Below, in pieces: positions 12,829 to 25,600 of a stretch of 64,000 bases of DNA. Under the pieces are notes generated by a model. That model made no database searches and had not been told where the DNA came from. It was given only the letters and a program-made list of their open reading frames with translations. Position 1 is the stretch's first letter, and the number at the start of each line of letters is the position of its first letter. The stretch is from Lepisosteus oculatus (lineage: Eukaryota > Chordata > Actinopteri > Semionotiformes > Lepisosteidae), in the NCBI RefSeq assembly GCF_040954835.1, contig NC_090701.1:13512501-13576500 (forward strand). Direction: 5' to 3'. The translations under genes and the position numbers were made by a program.

Positions 12829-14151
12829 ATTTACTAATTTATTAGAATACATTGCTAAACTATATTTGACAGTGATATATGTTTAAGTTTACAGTACTGC
12901 TTAACTGAAGCACATAATAATTAAGATTTGTTGTAAATTAAGTAATTAATTAAAATTTGTGTGTTACAGAAATAAGATCACCTGCATTATTCATATAATT
13001 CTGTATAATTAAACATCTGCTTACATTTATAATAAGTATGGAAAGAAAATTAATTAAATGTGTTTTATTAAAGGAAAAGTAAACCCCAAGCTCCAGGATA
13101 TGTGCATTGCTGGGATGACATCATGCTTAGAGTGGCTGAGCATGGAGGCTGCAAATTGCCAACACCACAGAAGTGACATGACCCCAGAATATATTGTTCA
13201 GATTAGGACATACATTACTTATTTCAGAAGATCAAAGAAAAGCATTTTTATGTCTTCAACATGGTTTTTGGTGACAATGTTTGTTAAATGTTCTTTTGCT
13301 GCAGTTCCTGTATAGATAATAATAGTTTCTGTCACTTTTATTAGCATTTAAAATGAAACACCAGACTGTTCCTGGGTGCAAGGAACTGTACCTTGTAGTG
13401 GTATTCATCTGATATGCTATGGCGCAATGAGTATTAGCATTGTATCACCTTCCAAACAGCGATGGAGTTGGAGAGGGCCACTGCTTAAGTGTATTAAACG
13501 TTGGTGAATGAAAAGCTGCTTTTGTTGAGATTAGTTGCACCACTAATGTTTGGTAAGCGACTGTACTGTAGCTCCTGTTTCTTTCTGTGCTGTTAGTGAT
13601 GTCAGGAAAAAGATCTTGAAATCTTGAAGTCGCAACCTTATGCAAACATAAACAGATGTAAGCACTTTGTATATCTGCTGAGCATATTACCTCATAAAAC
13701 TGTCTTGTGTATGTATTATTACTGACAAGAGTACTTTTCTTCTGTTTGTGGCCTTTAGCACAGTCTAAACACAGTATGTTAAACTAATGACACAGAATAG
13801 ATAAATATTGGTACAACCTGGGAGTGTTATAATTACAACAATGATGTTATTGAATCAAATAATAAGAGTTGAATAACAATACTGACGCAAATTTGATATA
13901 ACAGCAAATGATAAGGAATTCGCCCCCTAATCTCTGGGATTAATAATCTCACCCCTTAAAGACATGGATTACTAATGTGTTCTTTTCCACCAGCACATCT
14001 CGATAACACAATAATGACCAGTAGTATATTTGGACAGAAATTGTTGGACATTCCTTACTTAGCAATGAAAAAGAAAATAAACAGTGAATAAACTGCTTAC
14101 TTTGTACATTTTTTGTTTTCTTGTGTGTCTGTGTCATACACTTTACTGATC

Positions 14152-14337
14152 ATATCAAAATAATACAGGAACAAATAATAGGTTTATTCCATGCTGAAAA
14201 GAGAGGAAAGAAAACACAACATTTCGGCTGTGGAGCCTTCTTCAGGTGTGAAGACGCTTTCAATAAATCTATTACTTGTTCCTTTGCAGCCTACGCATGC
14301 TAACACAGCTACCCACCTGAACTATATCAAAATAATA
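14152..14337 (+). mobile_element. Penelope-like insertion with 14-bp target-site duplication
   Basis: A 158-bp insertion (14166-14323) is bracketed by two identical copies of ATATCAAAATAATA at 14152-14165 and 14324-14337. It ends CACCTGAACT, the same end as the copy near 46.96 kb, so the right side is probably the fixed 3' end. The left part is inverted relative to the right: near-complementary sequences AGGAACAAATAATAG and CTATTACTTGTTCCTT flank the centre. The minus strand at 14222-14245 reads CTGAAGA, a GGCT/AGCC stem, then GAAA, which resembles a hammerhead ribozyme core of the kind reported in Penelope-like retroelements. The family name is inferred; the duplication is directly visible. 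Confidence 0.65.
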
Positions 14338-16640
14338 GTTATAAGGTCATTTTAATTTTTCTTACAGCCTGTAAATGAATGTGAATTCATTACAATTTAT
14401 TACTGAGTTGATTCTAATCCACAGACAACAAAAATCTCAAAATCATGTCTAGAGACCTCAAACATTCCAGATATGTTTGGCAGATATATTATTATTTATT
14501 TTTTAAAAATAGATGCACAGAAAATTACATTCAATGTGTATTGATACATTCTGCCCAGACTTGATTTCACAGTGATTTTCTATCCACATCTCCATTCACT
14601 TTACAGATAATTCCCATAGTTTACTACACGTTCTGTAGTGTAGTGTGTTGTAGAAAACTTTAACAATTAAAGATTAGCTCTTTGTTTTATTATTTCTTAC
14701 TGATGAGAAACAAAATTGTATTATTCATGTTCTTATTTTGATTGAAAAAATGATTAAGATTACATAGGACTTCAGACTTAAATAATTTATTGTTAATACA
14801 ATTTTAAAAGTAATAAAGATCAATTTAGTGACTCAATTTCTAAAGAAATGCATGTAGTCCAACAATTTTTAAATAATTTTGCTTGCCACAGGCCTCCTAC
14901 TACACATCAGCAAAAAGCTGTCATTTAGCATCCGGGTTTAGGAATTGTAATTGACACATTTGTTGCTCTGATTTATTTCCAGTCACTGTCTGTCTGCATG
15001 TGTTTCTCCCAGAAAGGACGTTGTCTCAAGGTTTTGATGGATGTGTGGTTAAAAAAGTAATTTAGCTGAAGGACAACCTGGGTCTGGGTGTGTTCTTATT
15101 TGCAGCTGAGATGAAGATGGTCATTTATATGCAGCCTAGTGAGTATTTTCTGCTTCTCATTTCACCTTTTAATTTTGGTCTCCTTAGAGACCAAAATGAG
15201 AGATGAGATCAAATAGACTCAAAAACTCCTTCCTGGTAGCAACCTTTCTCCTGAGATTGCAAACCTGAAACAAGTTACCTCTGAAACATGTGGTCTTGCA
15301 TACTTTGTCTTTTTCTTGTGCCATGTTGATAAGTCCTTATGACACATACGGTAGGCACAGACTCCAAGCTGTAAGCTGTTGAGACTGTTAAGGTTATATT
15401 CTCCCTCCGTTTCGTGGGTAAATGTAATTGATTATAGTGTAACCTTCTCATATTTCTGGCCTTTCCTGTCTGCAATCATGACGTTCTAAATTAAAAAATG
15501 AGCACAGCATGCATAATTTATACTAAGCACAGAACCCTGCCATATTATTCTTCAATTATTGTCCACATGACTTCCTTGCCAGAGGTTTAAGTACTGTCTA
15601 CATCAGGTCTAACCTAATGCACAAACCTGAGCTCATGAGCTACCTTAGTGTCCATTTCCAGTCTGTCTGATGTTGTGTAGCAGAGTCTGTGTTTGAACAT
15701 CACTACATAAAGACCTTGTGGTACATTATTTTAGTCAAATACTGGACTGGAAGGGATTGAGGTCCCATTAGATTGGCAGCTAGATAATGTGCCAAGATTC
15801 TCAGTTGTCAGTGGGAGGTGTTTATCATCCCTAACTATCTGGTGTGTGTACATGTGGGGGAGGAACTAGTCTGAATATTGTTACCGTAGTGAGTAATATT
15901 TCTGTTGGTGCTGGAATTATATTTTGGTAAAAACTAGACTGAACAGTTTAGGTTCCATGTGAGCAGGATTGGATTCAATTGTTTTAGCGGGTTTGTTTTT
16001 AGAGGTTCTGTCCTGTGTGAAACGCTGGCTGTCTGTGTGAAACAAAAGAGTGTGGCGCCCTAATTAGACCAGTTCTGTGAGCACTTGGCCACAGTGCGTG
16101 TGTTCCAGGGCTGTGACTGAAGAGTGAGAGAGAGAGTCTCCTTCAGCTCACGGGCTTCAGAATTTCCCGGGGTGTTTTAGGTTTGGGGAGAAATCCAGAC
16201 TTCTGCTTCAGGCTACTCTGAAGCAAAATCTTGGCAACACATTTTGCTGCACGTGAAAGTATAAAATCCACTTACATGTACAGTGAGTCAAAACAAGGCT
16301 GCAATAGGTTAAATGGGTTTTGCTTCCCATGTAGGCATTTAGGATGGTAAACACTGAAAAGCTAGATCATCTGATCAGTTTTGAGTCAGGCCACTGAAGA
16401 TGGGGGAGGGAGATACCAAGGCAATAATTTTGCACTGTTTTTTAGATGAGGTTGTAGAGCAAATGTCAGTCAGACAGCCTGTCTCTGTTCCCTCCTACAG
16501 ATGTATTAATGTGAAGCCTGGATTTTCAGACAGTGGTCTGTCTGAACCTAGGGTGTGTCTTCTGACGCACTTACTCTCAACCCTGAGATAGTGGTGTGTA
16601 TTTTTGTTTTGAAAACAACATCAACAACCACAACAACAAC

Positions 16641-16698
<58 letters not shown>

Positions 16699-18349
16699 TA
16701 TGTGGCCTCATAATTTTAAAATACTTTAAGAGAAGTCAAATTGATAAGGACTTTCATAAACTGAAAGGGATTGATGCCTAAACTGAACACTAAGACACTC
16801 TTAATTATAGTTCAATGCAGTATAATGGATTGAAGATTTAATGTGTGAAGGAAGCAGAGGTTTGTTGAATTAATAAATGATGTACATACATTTTTTAAAA
16901 GAGAACTTTTTTTAATCAATTCTTCTGTGCTCAAACACAATTTTAGGGATGAAAGTAAAATGTCAGCAAAAAGTGGGAGTATAAATCCAAATCTAGATCT
17001 TTAAGAAATGCTTGCACCTTTGGCAGCAGTTAGAGATGTAAGTCTTTTTGAATAGGCCTGTGCCAATTTTGCATACTGGGAACTGAACTTAAAGGAATGT
17101 TCCACACTGACAAGCTAAAATAAATGAACCTTTTTACACTTAAAAGAGGATGGAGAGCTGACTCAACATTCAAATACTGTGTGGGTATTCCAATGTGTGT
17201 TAAAATTTTGTAATTGTCAGAATTTCTCTGATTGTATTGTAAAATACTCACTTTTGCAGGACCATCTGCACCAGACCCTGGACTGGTACATACAGCCAAA
17301 TTCCCACATATGTATGCGACAGATGTTGTTTATGATTTATTCATTTTATTACATGTGTACTATCTTTATGTCAAGGATGCTCATTTTTAATGTGGCAGGG
17401 TTCTTTTCTTTGCAATAAACGCAGCACGGCGGATTTGTTTCATAAATTGTTTTCCCTTTAATATTATGTATTTCTACAGAAATTGTAACACACACGCAGT
17501 TGTTTGCTCAACCTTTAAATGGGCAAGTCAGATCTTCACACTTTGTGGAATGTAAGGGCATGACCGTTCAACAGTAATCTTAACTCAGTGACTGATGAAG
17601 TCGGTCCCTTCCTATGTGTAAAGCGGTATGGAATCTTCCATAAAAGCTCAATGTAAATGCAAGTACAAAATTATTTACTAATCTTTTCAGGGTAGTCCTG
17701 GCCTGGGCTGAAGTTTAGGGATTTCACCTGCAAAGCCGCAAAGTCACTGTCGAACCCCTGGAGGCCAAAGATGACCTGGTGGCAGCTGGCTTTATTTGGC
17801 CACCTTTACTGACTGATCTTCAGACAAAGTGAAAATGTCTGGTCAGTTTTACCCTTAATATTCTGTTCTGCACCTGAGTCACAGCTGTAGTTCATCCAGC
17901 TCACGGAGATGACACTCAGAACAGGACGGAGAGAAAGATGGATTGTGAGAGACCCAAGCACATCTACAGCAGCAGAAAGCACTGAACAAATTGTTTTAGT
18001 TAGCACACACTGCCCCACCCCCATGACCTAGATTGGACAGCTCTGTGGTAGGCTGTTCAGTGAGTGCTGAGATTCTGTCCAAAACAATCCAGTGTTTCTG
18101 ACAAACAGGGTCATGGAGTGACCCACAACGCCTCACAACATCACACTTCCACTGGATATGCTTAAACTGGCCCAAACTGGCCAACCGTTCTATTCTACAT
18201 CAGTTGCCAAGTCATCAAATCAGAGTCTCATATACTTTACAGGCATGGTAAAGTCTGGGAACTTAACCAAGAACCAGGCATAACAGTATTGTAACGCATA
18301 CAGCCTCCATTGACTGTGAGAGCTGGCTTACCATTGCAGTGACGTCACT
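14338..18349. other. AT-rich intergenic DNA with one microsatellite
   Basis: No supported gene. An (AAT)n microsatellite lies at 16641-16698. A short stretch near 17010-17090 faintly resembles a DNA-transposon remnant but cannot be assigned. Confidence 0.45.
16629..16698. repeat. (AAC)n-(AAT)n microsatellite
   Basis: A few AAC/CAA triplets lead into about 19 uninterrupted AAT triplets. Read in one frame it encodes a poly-asparagine run that is clearly not a protein. Confidence 0.95.
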
Positions 18350-18545
18350 GCCCTTCCCTGTGAATAGCAGGGACCACAGCCGCCGGGCTGATGGGAGATT
18401 TCCCTTTGGCTCAAGAGGCTGGGTCCCCATTGAGTGATGCCGGAGGCCTGGGTTTGAGTCCCTGACGGTTGGGGGCCGACCTGATGCGGCAGCGGCGAGG
18501 GTGTCCATGTGAACCCCTGAGCGTTACAGTATGTTAGGTTGAAGG
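18350..18545 (+). repeat. degenerate tRNA-like SINE fragment
   Basis: A GC-richer island within AT-rich DNA has a segment TGGCTCAAGAGGCTGGG followed about 50 bases later by GGTTTGAGTCCCTGA, a B-box-like sequence differing from GGTTCGANTCC mainly by one C to T change. The spacing fits tRNA-derived heads. The body does not match a family I can name. Confidence 0.4.
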
Positions 18546-19540
18546 TCATTTGTGTCAACGCTAGGTGAGTCAATCTGGCATTCTTCAATGTCCAACGTTC
18601 TCATTTGCCAGTCCCTGTCTGCTCAATTCCACTTTTGCCCTGCACAATCTGGTCTGCTGCTCTCCCTTAATTAAGTGAAGTAATTTCTCACTTCCCTTCC
18701 AGAACTGCCATGCAGTGGGGCTGCTGGCATGTTGAAGTTTGCCATGGGAACATTATGTCTCCCTTGCTCTTGAATCCTGGAGCTTCCTGTTGTCTAAACT
18801 CTCCCAAATAAAATTGGTCTTGTTACCCTCCATGATCTCTTACTGTGTGGGCCGTGATTCTATTTTATACCCTCTCCCTAGACCTTTAACAAGATTCTCA
18901 GGCATCATTGTCAGCAAGTCTGCATTGCATCCTTTCCTGGTTAGTACATCTACATGTCCAGTCAAAATAAATAGTATGTACCTCAGACAATACTGAAACA
19001 TAGCTAATAGAGAAAAAAATAGCCTTATTGATTTTCAAAAATGAAATTGATCTTTAAGAACAGAATTTAACACTGCAAAAGAAAGTTCTCCAGAAATGTG
19101 TGAAATCATCTCTCACTGACACATTTGCTATGTAAACGTTTAGAAAACCTGAAAAGCTAAATTCAAATGCTGAAATGCTGTTGTCTCTTTTAACGTCATC
19201 AGTTTAATTGTGGCTGTTTATAAAAATATCTGTAAAACAATCCCTTCACCAACGAGACACATCCCTTTGAAAGAATAATTTTATTTTTTGAACAGTCTGT
19301 CAGGATGCCTTGCAGTCAAAGATGTCAAGATGGACCGTCACATAGACAGTATTCAGCCTTACTTTTGATATTTTCATGAGCATACTCTGAAGATTAAAAA
19401 AATACCTTAAGAAAAAGATATTTTATTTTGTTGATAAAACCCACAGACTGCTAATGCTGCAAATATAAATCTCGACTAGAGATGGCAGTGTGGAGAAACA
19501 GTTGCCTGCATTTTCGTTGAAGGACACCCTCTTGCTCAGG
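18546..19540. other. non-coding stretch upstream of gtpbp4
   Basis: No exon is supported. The sequence is AT-rich until about 19.5 kb, where CpG content rises into the gtpbp4 promoter. Confidence 0.45.
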
Positions 19541-19627
19541 CAGAGTTGTTGACATCACTGGGCGAGTCTTCCGGGTAGCCTCACGCGGCATCCTCTGGAG
19601 GAGAAGTGTGCTTCGCGGTGTGGAAAG
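19541..19627 (+). promoter_or_regulatory. gtpbp4: gtpbp4 core promoter / 5' untranslated region
   Basis: CpGs cluster immediately before the start codon. CTTCCGGG at 19568-19575 fits an ETS-family (GABP-like) site, typical of ribosome-biogenesis gene promoters. There is no TATA box. The start codon context GGAAAGATGG has A at -3 and G at +4, a strong Kozak context. Confidence 0.5.
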
Positions 19628-19675
19628 ATGGCTCTCTACAACTTTAAGAAGATTATGGTGGTTCCCACCGCAAAG
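19628..19675 (+). CDS. gtpbp4: gtpbp4 coding exon 1 (residues 1-16)
   Basis: Encodes [16 protein letters not shown], the conserved NOG1 N terminus, then GTAGTT donor, phase 0. Confidence 0.95.
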
Positions 19676-22600
19676 GTAGTTAACGGACCTGTTTCATACA
19701 GCATCATTCTGATTTGGATAAGTCTAGCGGTAGTGCTGTAGGTTAGCAGGCGGTCTGAAAAAGAGAAATCAATCTGTTTAACACGATCGGGCTCAGTGGT
19801 CTCAGCCTGTGAGCAAGGACACGTGTCTCCTGAAAGTATTTAAACAGCGCAAGATGAGGAGCCGATATCGATACCGAATTAATCGATACCGAATAACTGC
19901 TTCAGAATGTTATGTTTAACCACCTTTCTTGGTTTGACAAGTTATTTTTATGTACATGGCGATGATAAAGTTATTGTTGAGATTGACAAGCGTAAATGTG
20001 GGGTTCGCGGACGAGTATCGCCTTGTGAACATTTTGATTTTACGATTAAATGCTTATTCTTGTGTGTTTTTTTTGTTGCACGGTGTCTAATGTATGGGTG
20101 ATATTTGCCTTGTACTGGACCAATGTCTGACCATTTTTCTCTTTTTTGGGGGGTAAAATCGGAGCAAGCAGAGTAACGCTAATCACTAAATCTTTTCCTT
20201 AGGACTTCATAGATATCACATTGTCAAAAACACAAAGGAAGACTCCTACAGTTATCCATAAGCACTATCAGATCCATCGTATTCGTCATTTTTACATGAG
20301 AAAAGTGAAATTCACCCAGCAGAACTACCATGACAGACTCTCCCAGATCCTGACTGATTTTCCCAAACTGGATGTAAGTCTTATTTCTATACATTCAATA
20401 ACTAATGGTGTTAGTTATGTTTTTTTAAGTGCTAAACATGTCTAACATGAATGTACGACTTATTTTGTTTTCACTTGATTTAAAGTTTTAAACTGCTTTT
20501 TGCCTTAAATTGAAGGATTACATAAGGAGAAATTTAAGTACGTTTATGCATATAATCTAACATAATGATATAACACATTATCTTGACTGCAATTGCATTG
20601 AAATGCTTTTAACTGTTGTCTTTCTTGGCTTTAGGATATCCATCCTTTTTATGCCGACTTGATGAATGTTTTGTACGACAAAGATCATTACAAGCTGGCT
20701 TTGGGACAGATTAACATAGCTAAGAATCTCATTGACAAGTAAGAAACCATGTACTTTGATTAGGAATCTTCTTAAGGCTGTTGATAGTACTTTTTGTGGC
20801 AGTGGGATATTTAGTTCAGATCTTGGGTCCTCTGTATGATTCCACTTTCTGTGGAAAAACATAAAATATTAATAGATTTAAAATGAAGAAAATCTTATTT
20901 TCTATCTTAGTTTCTTCACAATCCTGCAGGTGTGTGTCTAACATGCTAACCTGGATGTTCGTTTTTGTATAATATTAAACAGCATATTTTCCTCTTTGAG
21001 AATTACATTCATTCCGAAAAGTTATTATTTTAAGACATAGTGTTGCAGCATGAGTTTATCTTTCTGGCTTTTATTTCTGTCTTGCTTCCAACATCAGTTT
21101 CTCTTTTTATTAACATCTGTGCATCAGGACAATAGGTGAATTTTGATATTAAGACTCTAATGTTTGTTTTTTTATGATATGTTGTCTTCCTTATTTGGGG
21201 ACCTTTATTCAGCATACATTTTTATACATTAAAAGATAAACTGATATTTAGAAATGTATAAAAACTCACATATATGTATCGAGAAAACAATTATATCAGT
21301 TTCTGTTGTTTGTCTTAGTGTTGCCAAAGACTATGTCCGTCTTATGAAGTATGGGGATTCTCTTTATCGCTGCAAGCAGCTTAAACGGGCTGCTCTTGGA
21401 CGAATGTGTACTATCTTGAAGCGACAGAAACAAAGCTTGGAATACTTGGAGCAAGGTAAAGCTTTTCAGATTATCCATCAAATTATCCAGCACAGTTAGA
21501 ATTGAGTGACAGAGTCATTATGTGCCAGTTTTGATTCCACTTGCCCAAAGAAATGGCCTGGCCTTTTATTTTTGGTATTTCCACACTTTACTTTCTATGA
21601 ACCTTTAAAATTATTTCTGCGTTTTCAGTTACAGATCTAATGCTTCTCAGGTACACTGGTTTCGAAGGTTGTGTACAAAGAAATGTATTATCAAAATGCA
21701 AAGTTGTGTGCAGCATGATGAGGCATCAGCAGCTGTGACTGTTTATAACAAAATCACCTAATGACAGAAAAGCTCTGTCTAAAATCTACTGGGGAGTATT
21801 GTTGGCGCCTTTGTATGAAACATAGTTGTGCTGTCGTGTGCTAAAAGTGAAATATTAATATTGCTAGAAATAATAGAGCATATTGTATTTAACGATTCAT
21901 TAGTTTTACATCTTCAGGGCTTTTAAATTGGTTCAAGCAATCCTTTTTTCCTGAACACCACAATTAGATTTATAATTATATTGTGCTCATGCGTGTTTCT
22001 GAACGTAATTTGTCTTTCAGTGCGTCAGCATCTTTCCCGTTTACCAACCATTGATCCGAACACCAGGACTCTTTTACTCTGTGGATATCCAAATGTTGGG
22101 AAGTCGAGCTTCATTAACAAGGTGAATATTGTAGACATTTGCTTCTTTCATTTAGAGACATGAGTGCCACGTCTGCCTTAATTAGTAAATTAATTGAAAT
22201 GCATGGTCTTGTTCTATTGCTTCAATTCTTAAAGCTTCAGACATCTATTTTCTTTTAATATTTTAAGAGTTTTTAGTATACAATGTGCTGCACATCTTTG
22301 AACCATTATATTTCACTATATTACTAACATCACAGAATTCTCAAAACACAGTTTTCCAAGTGTGATTGAGAACTGTGTCATAGTAGCTTGTGTGGAACAT
22401 TCACTTCACTTCAGTTACATCAGAGACCCTACATCTCTGTATATTCTGAAATCCCAGCTAAACACTTAGTAAAATGTTTGGTAAATGTCTTAAGTAGAGT
22501 TTGTCTACAGACATGTAACTCAATATATTTTGCCTGCGTGCCATAAGTATTAAAAAGTAAAAAAAAATGTCAGCCAAACATTTAGCTAGTAAAATATTAA

Positions 22601-25600
22601 GAGCAATTAATTTCATTGGGTGGGAGATGCAACTGTTGGTCTTATTGTACATGTATGGTGTTTGTTGATGGCTTAAGATACCTGTTTAATGTTTTACAGG
22701 TCACCAGAGCAGATGTTGAAGTGCAACCATATGCATTTACCACAAAGTCTCTGTTTGTTGGTCACATGGATTACAAGTACTTGCGCTGGCAGGTAAGGGT
22801 GCTTCTGAGATCTCTGATAAAAACTTGTTTATGGGGGATGGTAAGTTTGGAGTTTCGTTACACACAGGTACAGAGCAAGTTAAAAACCCTGTTGAAAAGT
22901 TTGAAGAGCTTAAGTTAGAAGTACCACATGCCAGTTGTGAAACTTGTGGCTCATTGCTTTCCTTAAATCTTAGGCAATTCATATCCTGGATCTTCTGAAC
23001 TGTTTCTCACCCTGTGCCCCAACATTTCACATGATGTTGTATTGAGCTTTCCCAGATTCTTTTGTAGTAGGGAAGTGAATAAACTCTGTTCTTTTTTATA
23101 TAAATATATATATATATGTTAGTGTGAACACTAAAATGTGCACTCCAAAATACTTTAATGATTTAGGATTACTTAAAGCATAATTTATCAGTGTTAGCCT
23201 TATGTGTAAGTTTGTGGGCATCAGTTTTCATGCATGTGGCCGGAGAGGTTTGTATCGACACCTTTGTCGTCAAGAATTGTCAGGTGCGTTACCCATGTGT
23301 TGAGGCTGTTAATTTTATAACGTTATACATACCTTTCGCACAGAATTACTCATACTGGTAATTTCTTACTAGAAATACTTTAACCAAAGTGTTTTTAAGT
23401 ATCAAGATTGCTTTTTAACAAAGATAAATTGCCAATTTCCCTTAATTGTATGGGGAAAAAAGCTTTCCACAGCAGGTAGCTCTAAACATCTTCATCAGAT
23501 CATGTAGAACAGCTGCTTAGTGAAAATATTCTTCATCTTTCTTTACTAATTTCCCCTTCTTGTAACAATTGGAAAAGACAGATTTTCAGAGAACTGTACA
23601 TGATGGAAGTATCAATGGGTAGACACCCTGAAACTCGATTGGGGGGGGGTGTCATGTGATGGTATGTGGTAAATCACCACGGCTTCTGCTGGTTTGAGCG
23701 AGCCTTTTGATGGCTTCAGAAGATGTGACTTGTCCTGGTGTCGTCTTGTAGGTGGTTGATACTCCAGGAATCCTGGACCACCCCCTGGAAGAGAGGAACA
23801 CCATCGAGATGCAGGCCATCACAGCCCTGGCTCACCTGCGAGCCGCAGTCCTGTACGTGATGGACATCTCCGAACAGTGTGGACACACGCTGGAGCAGCA
23901 GCTGGAGCTTTTCAGGAACATTAGGCCTCTTTTTGCAAACAAGGTCGGCAACGAAGTGGGGTTTCCACCGAGAGAGTGATTTTTTAAAAGGGACTGATGT
24001 TGTAAATTGTTTCGTTTTTTTCCCCCCCGATTTCTAGCCTTTGATCATTGTGGCCAACAAGTGTGATGTGAAGAGGATCGGTGAACTCTCCGAGGAAAAC
24101 CAGGTGTGTTTTCCGAACTCGCTTTGAAGCGTTGACATTGACGAGGGAGTTTTTTTGGGGGGTTTCATCCAGGTACTCCTGTTTCCTCCTACAGTCCAAA
24201 ATCATACTGGTAGGTTGATTGACTTCTGGGAAAATTGACCTTGGCGTGAGTGCGCCCGTCTGTGTCTGAATGTGGCTTGTGATGGACTGGTGTTCTGTCC
24301 AGGGTGTATCCTGCCTTGCACCCGTTGCTTGCTGGATAAAATGGTTAGAAGATGGATGGATGTCAAGTCTGACTTGTACATAGGGCTAGGCGATATGGCC
24401 AAAAACATTATCACGATTATCACAATTTTCATATCAGTCGATATCGATAATTATCACGATAAATGTAAAATCATTATTAGGCAGATTTTTTTCTCCTGAG
24501 TAAAACTTAATTGGTAAATTAAACAACTCTTTATTTTAAGAACAAAACAAACACTTGCCAAACAGCAGAAACATTAAATAATCTGAGGTAGAGAGTATTC
24601 AAGTCTTTTTTTATGTCAAAATATGCATGAGTAAAATTTACAAAATAAATATCTTAATAGAAAAATAAATACTGCAGTGTGATAAAACACACATAGAAGA
24701 TGGCTCAGACAGACTGCAAAGTTTAAAGTGCTCTGTTTTATGTCTGATCGTAAAAAGCCAAAATATCTCCAAATTACCTATTATATCTCCATTTGCTTCA
24801 GCATCGCTCATTTCTCCACTTACTTTTGCTTTGGATAACATGGTTTTTCAGGTGAATTAGTCCTTAGGAAATTCTCTAATTTGGTAACATAGTCCACTTA
24901 CTTGATAGCTCAAAATTTGATGTCGCAGAACTGTTTTAGTTTTAAATGATTTTAGATGAGCTCTTTGTGAATTGTTTAAAAATTATGAAAATTATAAAAA
25001 TGAAAGAGAATTAAATTATATAGTAATTCTACAGAGCAAAATTGAAAATATATATTTGAAACCTTTAGATCTTAGGTTTTAGTTAGGATATTTCTTATGA
25101 ATGGATTTTGTATCCTTACAGAAAATCTTTGCTGACATTATGGCAGAGGATATCGCTGTCATTGAAACCAGCACCTTAACAGAAGAAGGGGTTATTAAAG
25201 TAAAAACAGAGGTAAGACTTAATACTTCTTTTGTGCTCCATGGTCAGGATGTGAACATTTACAGTTCAAATAAACCATCTGTTAGAGGGCAGAAGATTCA
25301 TTTTTTTATTGTTCTGTTGTATTGTCCATTTCAGGCATGTGATAAATTGCTTGCCCATCGTGTTGATGCAAAGATGAAGGGAAAGAAAGTACATGATGTG
25401 CTGAACAGACTGCATTTAGCTGTGCCTGCTAAACGAGACGAAAAGGTACGATATAAGGATGAACTGCTCAGTTTCTCATTTTAATTGTAGAATTGGTCAA
25501 GTTGAAAAATTCGACATGTTTGCAGTAGCACTGAGAATAGTGCTGTTTCACAGATTTCAATGTTTCTGAAAAAGTAGGCAGTTTCTGAAAAAGTAGTGTC

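Larger units (their letters stand above)
11710..14151. other. AT-rich intergenic DNA
   Basis: No exon or RNA gene recognised. Two small tandem duplications are present: a 19-bp unit at 12610-12647 and a 21/22-bp unit at 12786-12828. Confidence 0.5.

Noticed and set aside
16596-16781. Poly-asparagine open frame
   Set aside because: Created by the (AAT)n microsatellite.
16975-17100. Possible DNA-transposon remnant around GCACCTTTGGCAGCAG
   Set aside because: Resemblance is short and rests on memory; no termini or coding match visible.
21715-21790. Possible box C/D snoRNA in gtpbp4 intron 4 (ATGATGA at about 21717)
   Set aside because: A box C-like motif is present but no CTGA box D with terminal stem at suitable spacing.
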